In this document: positions 16,752 to 26,103 of the stretch, piece by piece
How positions within the stretch are numbered: position 1 is the stretch's first letter
Layout: each line of letters begins with the position of its first letter
The notes under the pieces: generated by a model
The model's database searches: none
The model's input: the letters and a program-made list of their open reading frames with translations, nothing else
Told to the model about the DNA's origin: nothing
From: SVTX01 sp045660325
Lineage (GTDB): Bacteria > Bacillota > Clostridia > Oscillospirales > CAG-272
Reading direction: 5' to 3'
NCBI GenBank assembly: GCA_045660325.1
Contig: JAZRDO010000017.1
Coordinates: 1-52,247 of the forward strand
Length of the DNA stretch: 52,247 nt
Made by a program: the position numbers and the translations under genes

Positions 16752-18905
16752 TTAAAGCTTCATTGTAAGTCCGATTCTCTTCTTCTTAACGTCAACGGTA
16801 AGCACCTTTACCTTAACGATATCGCCTACGGAAAGCACCTCGTTGGGATGCTTTATATACTTATTACAGATCTGCGAGATATGAACAAGACCGTCCTGAT
16901 GCACACCGATATCAACAAAAGCACCGAAGTCAATAACGTTTCGCACCGTACCTGTGAGCACCATATCGGGCTTAAGATCCTCAAGCTCAAGCACGTCGTC
17001 GCGAAGAACAGGGGGCGGAAGCGTGTCTCTTACGTCGCGGCCGGGCTTTTCAAGCTCGCCGATAATGTCGATAAGCGTGGGCTCGCCGACACCGATGATC
17101 TCGCAAACGGAACGGGTTCCCTTCTTCTTGATCTGGTCGCGGAGATTTTTGAGATTGCCCGCGCGAACGTCCTCGGCAGTATAACCAAACAGCTCAAGGA
17201 GAGCCTTCGTTGCGGCGTAGGATTCGGGATGAACGCCCGTGTTGTCAAGGATTTCCTTTGATCCGGGAACACGAAGGAAGCCCGCGCACTGCTCGAACGC
17301 CTTGTCTCCGATTCTCGGAACCTTCTTTATCTGGGAACGGGATGTGAATTCTCCGTTCTCCTCACGGTATTTTACGATGTTTTTAGCGCTTGTGATATTG
17401 ATACCCGAAATGTACGACAAAAGCGAATACGACGCGGTATTGACGTCAACACCGACTGCGTTTACACAGTCCTCAACAACGCCTGTGAGCGCGCCGTCAA
17501 GACGGGCGGGCTTCATGTCGTGCTGATACTGACCGACGCCGATGGATTTAGGATCGATCTTAACAAGCTCAGCCAAGGGGTCCTGAAGTCTGCGCGCGAT
17601 AGAAACCGCAGAGCGCTGCATAACGTCAAACTCGGGGAACTCCTCTGTCGCAAGCTTTGACGCGGAGTAAACCGACGCGCCTGCTTCACTGATAATTATA
17701 TATTTACAATCGCACTCGGGGATTGTTTTAAGCGTTTCAGAAACGAAGATCTCACTCTCACGGGATGCGGTACCGTTACCGATCGCGATAACGTCGACCT
17801 TGTGTCTTTTAACGAGAGTCTTGATAATTCTCGCCGCCTCCTCTGTTCTCGAACGAGGCTTTGTGGGATAGATAACCGCCGTATCAAGCACCTTACCCGT
17901 CTTATCAACTACCGCGAGCTTACAGCCGTTTACGTAACCGGGGTCGAAGCCAAGCACGGTCTTACCCTTAATGGGTGCCTGCATAAGAAGGTGGGAGAGA
18001 TTGTCGGCGAATACCTTTATCGCGCCCTCGGATGCAGTATCAAACATATCGTTGCGAATTTCCCTTTCAATAGAAGGAGAAATAAGTCTTTCGTAGCTAT
18101 CGATCACCGCCGCGGAAATATACTTATATGCAGGGCTCGAGGGCTCGCTTATAACACACGACAAAAGATAATTCAAAACGATTTCGGGCGCTATGCTAAC
18201 GGAAACCTTCAAGAATTCTTCCTTCTCTCCACGGTTGATCGCGAGAATTCTATGGGAAGGAACCTTATTTAAAGGCTCGCTATATTCATAATACTGCGCG
18301 TAAACAGAATCCTCGTCCTTCGTCTTTTCAACGTTAAGCATACCGTGGTCAAACGTAAGAGCTCGGATCGCCTTTCTGTATTCGGCGTTGTCGGAAACCT
18401 CCTCAGCGATAATGTCGCGCGCGCCCGCAAGAGCATCCTCAACCGTAGAAACTCCCTTTTCCTCGGAGATATATTCTGCCGCAGACTCCTCAATGGAAGG
18501 AGTATACTTTATTTCCTGCTTCATAAGAAGCTCGGCAAGGCCTTCAAGTCCCTTCTCTCTTGCCACGGATGCACGAGTCTTTCTCTTGGGACGGAAAGGA
18601 CGGTAGATGTCATCAACCTCGGTAATAGTCTTTGCCGCAACGATAGCCGCCTCGATCTCGGGAGTGAGCTTTCCCTGCGCATCAATCAAGGATTTAACCT
18701 CTTCTTTTCTCTTTTCGATATTGCGAAGATATTCAAGTCTGTCGGCAAGATCACGCAAAACCGCGTCGTCAAGGCTGCCCGTAACCTCTTTTCTGTATCT
18801 CGCGATAAAGGGTATGGTGTCGCCGCCGTCAATAAGTGCTACGGTCTTTTCAACCTGCTCCTCACGTAATTTGAATTCCTCTGCAAGTGCTTTTATAATG
18901 TTCAT
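16752..18905 (-). CDS. tex: Tex family RNA-binding transcription accessory protein
   Basis: 717 residues, full length. Domain order is as in Tex: an N-terminal helical region with PFIARYRKEVTGSLDD, a YqgF/RNase H-like domain (GKTVLGFDPGYVNGCKLAVVD, about residue 320), helix-hairpin-helix motifs (NTASYSLLSYISGI, SQIKKVPRIGDKAFEQCAGF) and a C-terminal S1 RNA-binding domain (GTVRNVIDFGAFVDIGVHQDGLVHISQ). Tex binds nucleic acids and affects transcription and toxin expression in some pathogens; its exact activity is unsettled. It follows the rsuA-family gene by 23 bases on the same strand, so they share a transcript. Confidence 0.96.
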   Translation of the reverse strand: MNIIKALAEEFKLREEQVEKTVALIDGGDTIPFIARYRKEVTGSLDDAVLRDLADRLEYLRNIEKRKEEVKSLIDAQGKLTPEIEAAIVAAKTITEVDDIYRPFRPKRKTRASVAREKGLEGLAELLMKQEIKYTPSIEESAAEYISEEKGVSTVEDALAGARDIIAEEVSDNAEYRKAIRALTFDHGMLNVEKTKDEDSVYAQYYEYSEPLNKVPSHRILAINRGEKEEFLKVSVSIAPEIVLNYLLSCVISEPSSPAYKYISAAVIDSYERLISPSIEREIRNDMFDTASEGAIKVFADNLSHLLMQAPIKGKTVLGFDPGYVNGCKLAVVDKTGKVLDTAVIYPTKPRSRTEEAARIIKTLVKRHKVDVIAIGNGTASRESEIFVSETLKTIPECDCKYIIISEAGASVYSASKLATEEFPEFDVMQRSAVSIARRLQDPLAELVKIDPKSIGVGQYQHDMKPARLDGALTGVVEDCVNAVGVDVNTASYSLLSYISGINITSAKNIVKYREENGEFTSRSQIKKVPRIGDKAFEQCAGFLRVPGSKEILDNTGVHPESYAATKALLELFGYTAEDVRAGNLKNLRDQIKKKGTRSVCEIIGVGEPTLIDIIGELEKPGRDVRDTLPPPVLRDDVLELEDLKPDMVLTGTVRNVIDFGAFVDIGVHQDGLVHISQICNKYIKHPNEVLSVGDIVKVKVLTVDVKKKRIGLTMKL

Positions 18906-18928
18906 TTATATCCTCTTTATATTTATTA

Positions 18929-19642
18929 TTAAACTCTGATTTTTCCCGCTTCCTCAAGGGCTTTTTGCTCCTCGTCGGTAAGATATCTCCACTCTCCGCG
19001 AGCGAGATTAGTATCAAGCTCAACAGGGCCGAATTTTACTCTTTCAAGGTAGATTATCTTGTTGCATACCGCCTTGAGCATAAGCTTTATCTGGTGGTAT
19101 TTACCCTCATGGAGCGTAATATATCCTTCTCTGGAATTTACAAGCTCGACCTCGCAGGGCGCGGTAACGTAGCCGCCGATATCCACTCCGCTCTGAAGCT
19201 TTTCAACGTCCTCGTCGGTTATATTATCCTCTGCCTTGAAGTAATACACCTTACTTACGTGGCTTTTGGGAGCTAATATCTTGTGCGACAGAGGGCCGTT
19301 GTTTGTAAGTATCATAAGGCCTAACGTATTACGATCAAGTCGCCCGCAAGGAAAGAGTCCTATTCTTTGCAGCTCCTCGGGAAGAAGCTCAAGCACAGTC
19401 GGAAGCTTTTCGTCCTCGGTAGCGCTGACGTACCCCTCGGGCTTATTTAACATAACGTAAGTAAACTCGCGGTAAACGATCTCCTGTCCCTTGACCGTAA
19501 CGACGTCAACAGTAGGATCGATATGACTGGCGCATCTTCGCTCTGCCTTGCCGTTAACAAGAACAAGTCCTGCACGCGCGAGCTTTGTCGCCTCGGTTCT
19601 TGTGGCAACACCCGCTTCAACTAAGAATTTATCAAGCCTCAC
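18929..19642 (-). CDS. rsuA: RsuA/RluB-family pseudouridine synthase
   Basis: 237 residues from a GTG at 19640-19642. An ATG six bases further upstream (19646-19648) directly abuts the CCTCC complement of the GGAGG site and could not be served by it, while the GTG is six bases away and gives the family start MRLDKFLVEAG. An S4 domain (about residues 1-60) precedes the RsuA-type catalytic domain with FTYVMLNKPEGYVSATED, PCGRLDRNTLGLMIL (catalytic Asp) and HEGKYHQIKLMLKAV. It modifies one uridine in 16S or 23S rRNA; RsuA and RluB cannot be told apart safely here. It leads the rsuA-tex transcript. Confidence 0.9.
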   Translation of the reverse strand: MRLDKFLVEAGVATRTEATKLARAGLVLVNGKAERRCASHIDPTVDVVTVKGQEIVYREFTYVMLNKPEGYVSATEDEKLPTVLELLPEELQRIGLFPCGRLDRNTLGLMILTNNGPLSHKILAPKSHVSKVYYFKAEDNITDEDVEKLQSGVDIGGYVTAPCEVELVNSREGYITLHEGKYHQIKLMLKAVCNKIIYLERVKFGPVELDTNLARGEWRYLTDEEQKALEEAGKIRV

Positions 19643-19677
19643 GACCATCCTCCGATCTCAAAAAAATCTCTTCTATA

Positions 19678-19706
19678 ATTATACCATATTTTTCTTTGTT
19701 TGTAAA
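19678..19706 (-). promoter_or_regulatory. SigA promoter of the rsuA-tex unit
   Basis: On the minus strand TTTACA (19701-19706), 17 bases, TATAAT (19678-19683), about 35 bases before the GTG start. Confidence 0.85.
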
Positions 19707-19740
19707 CTGATTTTAAGACTTTTAAAGAAAAAATTTATAT

Positions 19741-19773
19741 AAAAAAGCCGCCTCGCTTCTCGCGTGGCGGCTT
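19741..19773 (-). terminator. Terminator of the murB-whiA-dnaE operon
   Basis: Stem AAGCCGCC (19745-19752) and GGCGGCTT (19766-19773), followed on the minus strand by a run of six U. It lies just past the dnaE stop. Confidence 0.85.
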
Positions 19774-19780
19774 GTTATTT

Positions 19781-22700
19781 TTATTTTTCTATAACGTTTT
19801 CCTTGCCTAAAATAGCACAAAGCTTGTTATAAATTGCCTTTGAATACTTTAATTTTTCACTGTATTCGGCGTATTTTTTAGTCGACGCGTCAAAGAAGAT
19901 CATTCGCGTTTCCCCGCCGCGATTTGTGTCTACGACACGCTTGGCATCGTAAAATTCACGGCATCTCATATCCTTTACGCGAAGATATATTTTCTCGGGC
20001 GCAGGATCATTCTCGACGGGCGCGGATGCAACCTGTCCCATACCCATATAAAGCGACATGAACGCATTGAATTTTTCGTTTGACTGTTTTTCCTCATTGA
20101 CCGTAGCGGTAGGCCTTGCCTGCTCCCTCAGCTCTTCCTTCTTATAAAGAGAATTTTCTTGCAGGGGCTGAATGTCGTTTACGATGATCTTGGGATTTTC
20201 CTCTTCCTTTATCGAGATAGATCCCTCGATCACTACACCGCTATCCACACGGATCTCGTGATAATGCTTATTGTAAGCCTTCGGGAAGATTATACATTCA
20301 ATCTCGGCAAGCTTGTCCTCAAGCGAGATGAACGCCATTCTCTCTTCCTTACGCGTGGTCTTATAGGTAACGCTTGTAATAATACCTGCAACCTTTACGT
20401 TGTCTCGGTCGGAGAATTCGCTATCCTCGTCGCTATTGTTTACAATGTCGTTTATATTCGCGCAGTCAATATCCTCAATATGCTTGCTGTAACCGTCAAG
20501 CAGGTGTCCTGAGAAATACATTCCCGCCGCGTCCTTTTCAAGCATAAGCTTTTCCTTAAGCGTCAGGGGCGGCACGTCGGGATATTCAAACTCGGGGGCT
20601 TTTATAAGTCCCTGCGAGAACATATCGAGCTGACCTACGAGATTGTCGCGGTTCTTATACTGAATATTGTCCACGATAGCCTCAAAGGACGAGAGGAGCT
20701 TTGCTCGGTCAACACCAAGATTGTCAAACGCGCCAACCTTGATAAGCGATTCAATCTGACGCTTATTTACGTCAGTGGCAACCGTTGCGCGCTCAACGAA
20801 GCTATAAAAGGATTCAAAATCCCCTTCACTCTGGCGCAAGTCGATTATATCCTCGATTATCTTCTGACCTACGTTCTTTATAGCCAAAAGCCCGTAGCGG
20901 ATATTTCCGTCGCCGTCGGTCGAGAAGCTTACTCTACTCGAATTTATATCGGGAGGCAATACCTGAATCTTGAATTTTGAGCATTCCGCGATATATTCCG
21001 CCGCCTTTGCCCTATCGTTTATAACGCTTGTAAGAAGCGCGGACATATACTCGCCCGTATAGTGAGCCTTAAGATATGCGGAACGGTAGGAGATCATAGC
21101 GTATGCTGCGGCGTGGGATTTATTGAACGCGTAGTTTGCAAAGCTCGACATATCCGAGAAGAGCTTGTCCGCCGCCTTTACGTCAATACCGTTTTTAGCC
21201 GCACCCTCGACAAAGGCTTCTCTTTCCGCTTCAAGCACGTCGGCCTTCTTCTTTGACATAGCGCGGCGCACAATGTCCGCGTGTCCGAAGGTATATCCCG
21301 CAATCTCACGGAATATTCTCATTACCTGCTCCTGATATACCGTACAACCGTAGGTATTCTTGAGGATCGGCTCAAGCTCGGGAAGATCGTACTTCACCTT
21401 GCTCTTGTCGTGTCGGCACTCAATAAATCTCGGTATGGAATCCATAGGACCTGGACGGTAGAGCGCAATCGTAGCAATAATGTCCTCAATACTCTCGGGG
21501 CGCAAGCTCTGTAAAACCTGCTTCATTCCCGCGGATTCGAGCTGGAAAACTCCACCTGTAAGTCCCTTTGAAATAAGCTCATAGGTTGCCTTATCGTCAA
21601 GCGGGATCTTTTCAATATCAAAATCGGGAACAGATTCCTTTATTTGCTTCTGCGCGTCGTCAATGATCGTAAGATAACGAAGCGCCAAAAAGTCGAATTT
21701 AAGAAGACCGAGCTTTGCCACGGTATCCATATCAAACTGTGTAACAAGCGTATCGTTACTCATTGCAAGCGGCACGTACTCGCACACGGGCTTGTCGGTA
21801 ATAACTACGCCCGCCGCGTGAACGGAAATGTTTCGGGGCATTCCCTCAAGGCTTCTCGCGTTATCAATAAGCTCGCGCACCTTTTCGCTTCCCTCGTATT
21901 GCTCGCGAAGCTCGGGGGCTTTGAGAGCCGCATCAAGTGTAATACCAAGCTCGCGCGGGATAGCCTTTGCCACTACGTCAACGTCGGCGTACGACATTCC
22001 CATCGCGCGTCCGGTGTTTCTGACTGCCGCCTTTGCGGCAAGAGTTCCGAACGTAATTATACGGGATACGTGATCTCTGCCATATTTTCTCGCGACGTAG
22101 TCAAACACCTCGCCGCAACGCGTATAGCAGAAGTCAATATCAATATCGGGCATACTTACTCTTTTGGGATTTAAGAATCTCTCAAAGAGCAGATCAAATT
22201 TTATAGAGTCAACGTCGGTAATATTGAGCAAATACGCGACAATACTGCCCGCGCCCGAGCCACGTCCCGGTCCTACGGGAATACCCGCTCCCTTTGCAAA
22301 GCCAACGTAGTCCTGAACTATGAGGAAATAATCCGCATAGCCCATTTTGTTTATAACAGATAACTCATAGTCAATTCTGTCAAGATAGGCTTGTCGTGTA
22401 TATTTTTCGTCGTAGACGATATGTGAGAGCCCTTCTCTTCTGCGCAGTCCCGCCATCGTAAGCTCGCGCAGATAGTCCTCCGCGCTCTTGCCGTCGGGAC
22501 ACGGGAATTTAGGAAGATAGAGGGTATCAAAATCAAACTCAAGATTGCACATCTCGGCAATCTTGACCGTATTTTCAATAGCTCCGCGGTATTTGCCGTA
22601 GAGCATCTTCATTTCATTTGTATCCTTGATATAGTAATCGTCGGTATCAAACTTAAATCTTGCCTCATCCTCAACCGTGGTGTTAGTCTGGATACACATA

Positions 22701-23359
22701 AGGATATCCTGCACCTTAGAATCCGCGCGGCGCAGATAATGACAGTCGTTCGTCGCAACAAGAGGAATATCAAGCTGCTCGGCTATCTCAAGAAGCGGCG
22801 GTATCATAGCGCGGGTCTTGTCCGTGCCGTGATCCTGAAGCTCGATATAAAAGCTATCCTTACCAAATACCTCTTTATATTTTTTAGCGGTTGCTGCCGC
22901 CTCTGCCATATCACCTCGCGCGACAAGTCGCGGGATCTTTCCCGATAAGCATGCGGAGAGTGCTATAAGTCCCTCACTGTGCGAGAATAAAAGCTCCTCG
23001 TCGATTCGGGGCTTTCCGTAAAAGCCCTCGGTATACGCCGCAGAAACAAGGTAGGAGAGATTCTTATATCCTGTCTCATTCTTACAAAGGAGAACGAGAT
23101 GATAAGGTCCTTCATGAGAATTCACCTTCTCAAAGCGGCTCTTCTGCGCCACGTAGACCTCACAGCCGATAATGGGCTTTATTCCGTTTTTTCGGCACGC
23201 GTTATAAAACGCTACTACGCCGTACATGCTTCCGTGGTCAGTGATCGCCACGGCGTCCTGTCCGCATTCCTTTATTCTCTCGGGTATATCGCTTACTCGG
23301 CACGCGCCGTCAAGCAGGCTATACTCGGTATGCAGGTGCAAATGTACAAATTCGCCCAT
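19781..23359 (-). CDS. dnaE: DNA polymerase III alpha subunit, DnaE type
   Basis: 1192 residues. The N-terminal PHP domain begins HLHTEYSLLDGACR. The palm follows, with GPGRGSGAGSIVAYLL and the acidic catalytic motif PDIDIDFCYTR. A helix-hairpin-helix and an OB domain are present towards the C-terminus (VKVAGIITSVTYKTTRKEERM). There is no DnaQ-like exonuclease insertion, so this is DnaE, not PolC. In Firmicutes DnaE extends primers before handing over to PolC; a PolC gene is not in the window. AAAGGAGAGAG precedes the ATG. It is the last gene of yjjG-murB-whiA-dnaE, 17 bases after whiA. Confidence 0.97.
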   Translation of the reverse strand: MGEFVHLHLHTEYSLLDGACRVSDIPERIKECGQDAVAITDHGSMYGVVAFYNACRKNGIKPIIGCEVYVAQKSRFEKVNSHEGPYHLVLLCKNETGYKNLSYLVSAAYTEGFYGKPRIDEELLFSHSEGLIALSACLSGKIPRLVARGDMAEAAATAKKYKEVFGKDSFYIELQDHGTDKTRAMIPPLLEIAEQLDIPLVATNDCHYLRRADSKVQDILMCIQTNTTVEDEARFKFDTDDYYIKDTNEMKMLYGKYRGAIENTVKIAEMCNLEFDFDTLYLPKFPCPDGKSAEDYLRELTMAGLRRREGLSHIVYDEKYTRQAYLDRIDYELSVINKMGYADYFLIVQDYVGFAKGAGIPVGPGRGSGAGSIVAYLLNITDVDSIKFDLLFERFLNPKRVSMPDIDIDFCYTRCGEVFDYVARKYGRDHVSRIITFGTLAAKAAVRNTGRAMGMSYADVDVVAKAIPRELGITLDAALKAPELREQYEGSEKVRELIDNARSLEGMPRNISVHAAGVVITDKPVCEYVPLAMSNDTLVTQFDMDTVAKLGLLKFDFLALRYLTIIDDAQKQIKESVPDFDIEKIPLDDKATYELISKGLTGGVFQLESAGMKQVLQSLRPESIEDIIATIALYRPGPMDSIPRFIECRHDKSKVKYDLPELEPILKNTYGCTVYQEQVMRIFREIAGYTFGHADIVRRAMSKKKADVLEAEREAFVEGAAKNGIDVKAADKLFSDMSSFANYAFNKSHAAAYAMISYRSAYLKAHYTGEYMSALLTSVINDRAKAAEYIAECSKFKIQVLPPDINSSRVSFSTDGDGNIRYGLLAIKNVGQKIIEDIIDLRQSEGDFESFYSFVERATVATDVNKRQIESLIKVGAFDNLGVDRAKLLSSFEAIVDNIQYKNRDNLVGQLDMFSQGLIKAPEFEYPDVPPLTLKEKLMLEKDAAGMYFSGHLLDGYSKHIEDIDCANINDIVNNSDEDSEFSDRDNVKVAGIITSVTYKTTRKEERMAFISLEDKLAEIECIIFPKAYNKHYHEIRVDSGVVIEGSISIKEEENPKIIVNDIQPLQENSLYKKEELREQARPTATVNEEKQSNEKFNAFMSLYMGMGQVASAPVENDPAPEKIYLRVKDMRCREFYDAKRVVDTNRGGETRMIFFDASTKKYAEYSEKLKYSKAIYNKLCAILGKENVIEK

Positions 23360-23376
23360 TTCTCTCTCCTTTCTGA

Positions 23377-24279
23377 TTATTCTATTCCGTATATTTTCGC
23401 GTATTCCGCAATTTTACGGAGTCTGTTATTAAGTCCTGATTTTGAAATTTTAGGCGTATGCGCCTCGGCAAGCTCCGAAAGCGACATTTCGGGATGCTGA
23501 ATTCGCAAATTTCCCGTATACTGAAGGTCGGCGGGCATATCGTAAAAAACGTCGATATCATAAAGGCGCGCAATAATGGACACCTGTCGCGCCGCCGCAT
23601 CAACCGATTTTTGAATATTTACCGCCACACAATTAGTCGCGCGGTTCTCGTAATTTCTGATTTCTCTTTCGATTTGAACGTTATAAAGGTCAAATACCAT
23701 TTCGTTCGCGCCGCAAATGGTAAGGAAGCTTGTTACCGCCTCACCGTTTCTGAAGAAGAGCCCGTATCCCGTTTTTCTCTCGCAAAGACCGGGCATAAGA
23801 TCACATTCAAGAAGGCGCTGTCTCGTCGCCTCCGCTCTCGGAAGCGTAGGAAGTATCATCTCAAGAGTTATGCTCTTCTTAGGATCGCTGATGCTTCCGC
23901 AGGCGCAAAAAATGCCGCGCATAAAAGCGGTCGTACAGCCCGCGCATTTTATGTATGAATCAATTCCCTCGGGAATTCCGTCCTCATTTATCTCGTCGCA
24001 CGACATAAGAAATCTTGTCGCCGCGGGAGATGAAAAGCGCAGAATACTCATCTTACAGAATCCGCGATTTATGCACTTTTCTTCATAGGGCTGCTTCAAT
24101 ACGTGAGTAATGCATTCCTTTACGTATTCCGCGGTATCGGTATTTGAAATTTTTAAAATTACCGTGTCTCCCTTAAGCTCACCGCCCATAAGCGCGCCGA
24201 AAAGAAACGCGCGTCGGCAACAGTTCCCTTTTAATTTTGAGCCTAAAAGCTCTCTTTTTACATCATCTGAAAATGACAT
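23377..24279 (-). CDS. whiA: DNA-binding protein WhiA
   Basis: 300 residues. WhiA has a degenerate LAGLIDADG homing-endonuclease-like N-terminal part (CRRAFLFGALMGGE and CTTAFMRGIFCACGSISDP) and a C-terminal helix-turn-helix (LSELAEAHTPKISKSGLNNRLRK, read in two overlapping parts). It acts in cell division, chromosome segregation or sporulation control depending on species. The start codon lies one base from the murB stop, so translation is coupled. RapZ and YvcK genes, usual partners just upstream of whiA, are absent between murB and whiA here. Confidence 0.95.
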   Translation of the reverse strand: MSFSDDVKRELLGSKLKGNCCRRAFLFGALMGGELKGDTVILKISNTDTAEYVKECITHVLKQPYEEKCINRGFCKMSILRFSSPAATRFLMSCDEINEDGIPEGIDSYIKCAGCTTAFMRGIFCACGSISDPKKSITLEMILPTLPRAEATRQRLLECDLMPGLCERKTGYGLFFRNGEAVTSFLTICGANEMVFDLYNVQIEREIRNYENRATNCVAVNIQKSVDAAARQVSIIARLYDIDVFYDMPADLQYTGNLRIQHPEMSLSELAEAHTPKISKSGLNNRLRKIAEYAKIYGIE

Positions 24280-24280
24280 T

Positions 24281-25186
24281 TTATTCCTGTTCCTTATATG
24301 GCAAATAAATTATCTCGGGAGATAATTCAACGCCGAATTTTTCTTTTACTATACGAGATACGTCGCTCATAAGAGTGAGAACGTCCGCCGAGGTCGCGCC
24401 GCCCGCGTTTATAACGAAGCCCGCGTGCTTCTCGGAAACCTTAGCGCCTCCGACTGAGTAGCCCTTGAGCGCGGCGTCATCAATAAGCTTTGCCGCAAAA
24501 TACCCAACGGGGCGCTTGAAGGTACTGCCTGCGCTCGGAAATTCAAGTGGCTGCTTATCGCGGCGAGACTGCATATTCGTCTCCATTACTCTTGCGATCT
24601 CCTCGGGGCTACCGACAGTCATTTTAAGTCTTGCCGAGAGGACGATAAGATTCTTATTCTCCTCAAAAATACTGTGTCTGTAAGAAAAATCCGCGCCCGC
24701 ACAGTCGATCGTAACGATTCTTTTATTTTCAATGTCGTACGCCTCGATATCAAGCACAACGTCCGCAATTTGTCCGCCGTACGCACCTGCATTCATATAC
24801 ACCGCGCCGCCGACGGTAGCGGGAATTCCGTAAGCAAATTCAAGACCCGTGAGTGAGTGCTTTCTACCCGCCTCAAAGGAAAGCTCGGTCAATCTCTTGC
24901 CCGCCTCGGCATATATCTCAACAGAGTCCGACTTATAGTCATATCGGCACTCCGCCATATTCCTTGTAAATATAATTGAGCCATCAAATCCACGGTCATC
25001 AAAGAGAAGATTAGAGCCATTTCCTACGACAAAAAATCTCTCGCCCTCACGTGAAAATTTATCAAGCAAAAATATAAATTCCTCTTTGCTTCGAGGAAAA
25101 TAAGCAACCTTAGCCTCACCGCCTATCTTGAAGCTTGAGTGCTTGGATAAGGGCTCACCGTATATTTTTTCAATGCTGTCAAACAT
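24281..25186 (-). CDS. murB: UDP-N-acetylenolpyruvoylglucosamine reductase
   Basis: 301 residues from the ATG at 25184-25186. A longer frame opens with TTG at 25204, but TTTTGGAG lies between the two and serves the ATG. The FAD domain shows FFVVGNGSNLLFDD and AYGIPATVGGAVYMNAGAYGG. The substrate domain shows SAGSTFKRP (catalytic Ser) and KHAGFVINAGGATSADV, with the catalytic Glu expected near the C-terminus. It reduces the MurA product to UDP-MurNAc with NADPH. The absence of the extra Tyr loop suggests the short type II MurB. It follows yjjG by 14 bases and is coupled to whiA. Confidence 0.96.
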   Translation of the reverse strand: MFDSIEKIYGEPLSKHSSFKIGGEAKVAYFPRSKEEFIFLLDKFSREGERFFVVGNGSNLLFDDRGFDGSIIFTRNMAECRYDYKSDSVEIYAEAGKRLTELSFEAGRKHSLTGLEFAYGIPATVGGAVYMNAGAYGGQIADVVLDIEAYDIENKRIVTIDCAGADFSYRHSIFEENKNLIVLSARLKMTVGSPEEIARVMETNMQSRRDKQPLEFPSAGSTFKRPVGYFAAKLIDDAALKGYSVGGAKVSEKHAGFVINAGGATSADVLTLMSDVSRIVKEKFGVELSPEIIYLPYKEQE

Positions 25187-25200
25187 AAAAACTCCAAAAA

Positions 25201-25884
25201 TCAAAGTATATTTTTAAGCTCGTCGAGTCTCTCAATTACATAGGTTATATTCATTCCCTCGGGCTTTTCCTTGCCGTAAGGATTGAACCAGCAGGTATCA
25301 ATTCCGTAGTTTATTCCGCCCGTAATATCAGAGGTAAGCGAATCTCCAATAATGATCGCCTCATCCTTATTGAATCCCTCAATATGCGATACTACCGCAT
25401 CAAAGAATTCACGTCTCGGCTTTTCGTAGCCGATCTCCTCGGACACGAAAACACCCTCAAACATAGGTGCTAACGGAGACGGGTTAAATCTGCCGTCCTG
25501 TACACTTTTTTTGCCGTTAGTTACTATATAGAGCTTATATTTTCCGTAAAGATACTGACAAATTTCAAGCGCTCCGTCCCCAAGATAGGATTTCTCGGCA
25601 AGAGTGATTGGGTAGTAATCCGACATTGCCTGCGCGTCGGCGGAAAATCCGTAGAATTCGCAGAAGCGCTCCCATCTTGCCGCGTAGAGACGGTTCTTTT
25701 CAATCTCTCCGCGCTCAAGCATTTTCCAATGCTGATCGTTGATCTCGGAATATTTTGCAATTATTTCATCTGATACGGGAAGCGAAAATTTTTCAAGAAC
25801 GTCAATTACCGCCTCGTATTCGGACCTCTTGAAATCAAGCAAGGTGGCATCCGCATCAAAAAGAATATATTTATATTTCGACAT
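25201..25884 (-). CDS. yjjG: HAD family nucleotidase, YjjG type
   Basis: 227 residues. HAD motif I is FDADATLLDF with the nucleophile Asp, motif II is YIVTNGKK, and motifs III/IV are EKPRREFF and IIIGDSLTSDI. The cap domain between them is helical. YjjG-type enzymes remove phosphate from non-canonical pyrimidine and other nucleotides as house-cleaning. The specific substrate is inferred from family resemblance only. It is the first gene of the operon with murB, whiA and dnaE, driven by a SigA promoter just upstream. Confidence 0.88.
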   Translation of the reverse strand: MSKYKYILFDADATLLDFKRSEYEAVIDVLEKFSLPVSDEIIAKYSEINDQHWKMLERGEIEKNRLYAARWERFCEFYGFSADAQAMSDYYPITLAEKSYLGDGALEICQYLYGKYKLYIVTNGKKSVQDGRFNPSPLAPMFEGVFVSEEIGYEKPRREFFDAVVSHIEGFNKDEAIIIGDSLTSDITGGINYGIDTCWFNPYGKEKPEGMNITYVIERLDELKNIL

Positions 25885-25917
25885 ATTTGTTACACCTCAA
25901 AAAGCATATATATAATT

Positions 25918-25946
25918 ATTATACATTAAAACTTAAAAAATTGCAA
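25918..25946 (-). promoter_or_regulatory. SigA promoter of the yjjG-murB-whiA-dnaE operon
   Basis: On the minus strand TTGCAA (25941-25946), 17 bases, TATAAT (25918-25923), about 35 bases before the yjjG ATG. Confidence 0.85.
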
Positions 25947-26036
25947 CAAGTATATGAAAAAATTGGGAGCAAAATATATTTATAATAAAAAATGATGGAT
26001 TTTTCAAAAAAGAAGCAATAATATTTTGTTTTTCTA

Positions 26037-26065
26037 TTGAAAAAAAATCATAAATAAGTTATAAT
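26037..26065 (+). promoter_or_regulatory. SigA promoter of the coaE operon
   Basis: TTGAAA (26037-26042), 17 bases, TATAAT (26060-26065), about 40 bases before the coaE ATG. The rest of the 219-base gap to yjjG is AT-rich and holds only this and the divergent yjjG promoter. Confidence 0.88.
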
Positions 26066-26103
26066 ATAAGGTGTATTTAAATTTTTACGAACGGAGGGAT
26101 CGT

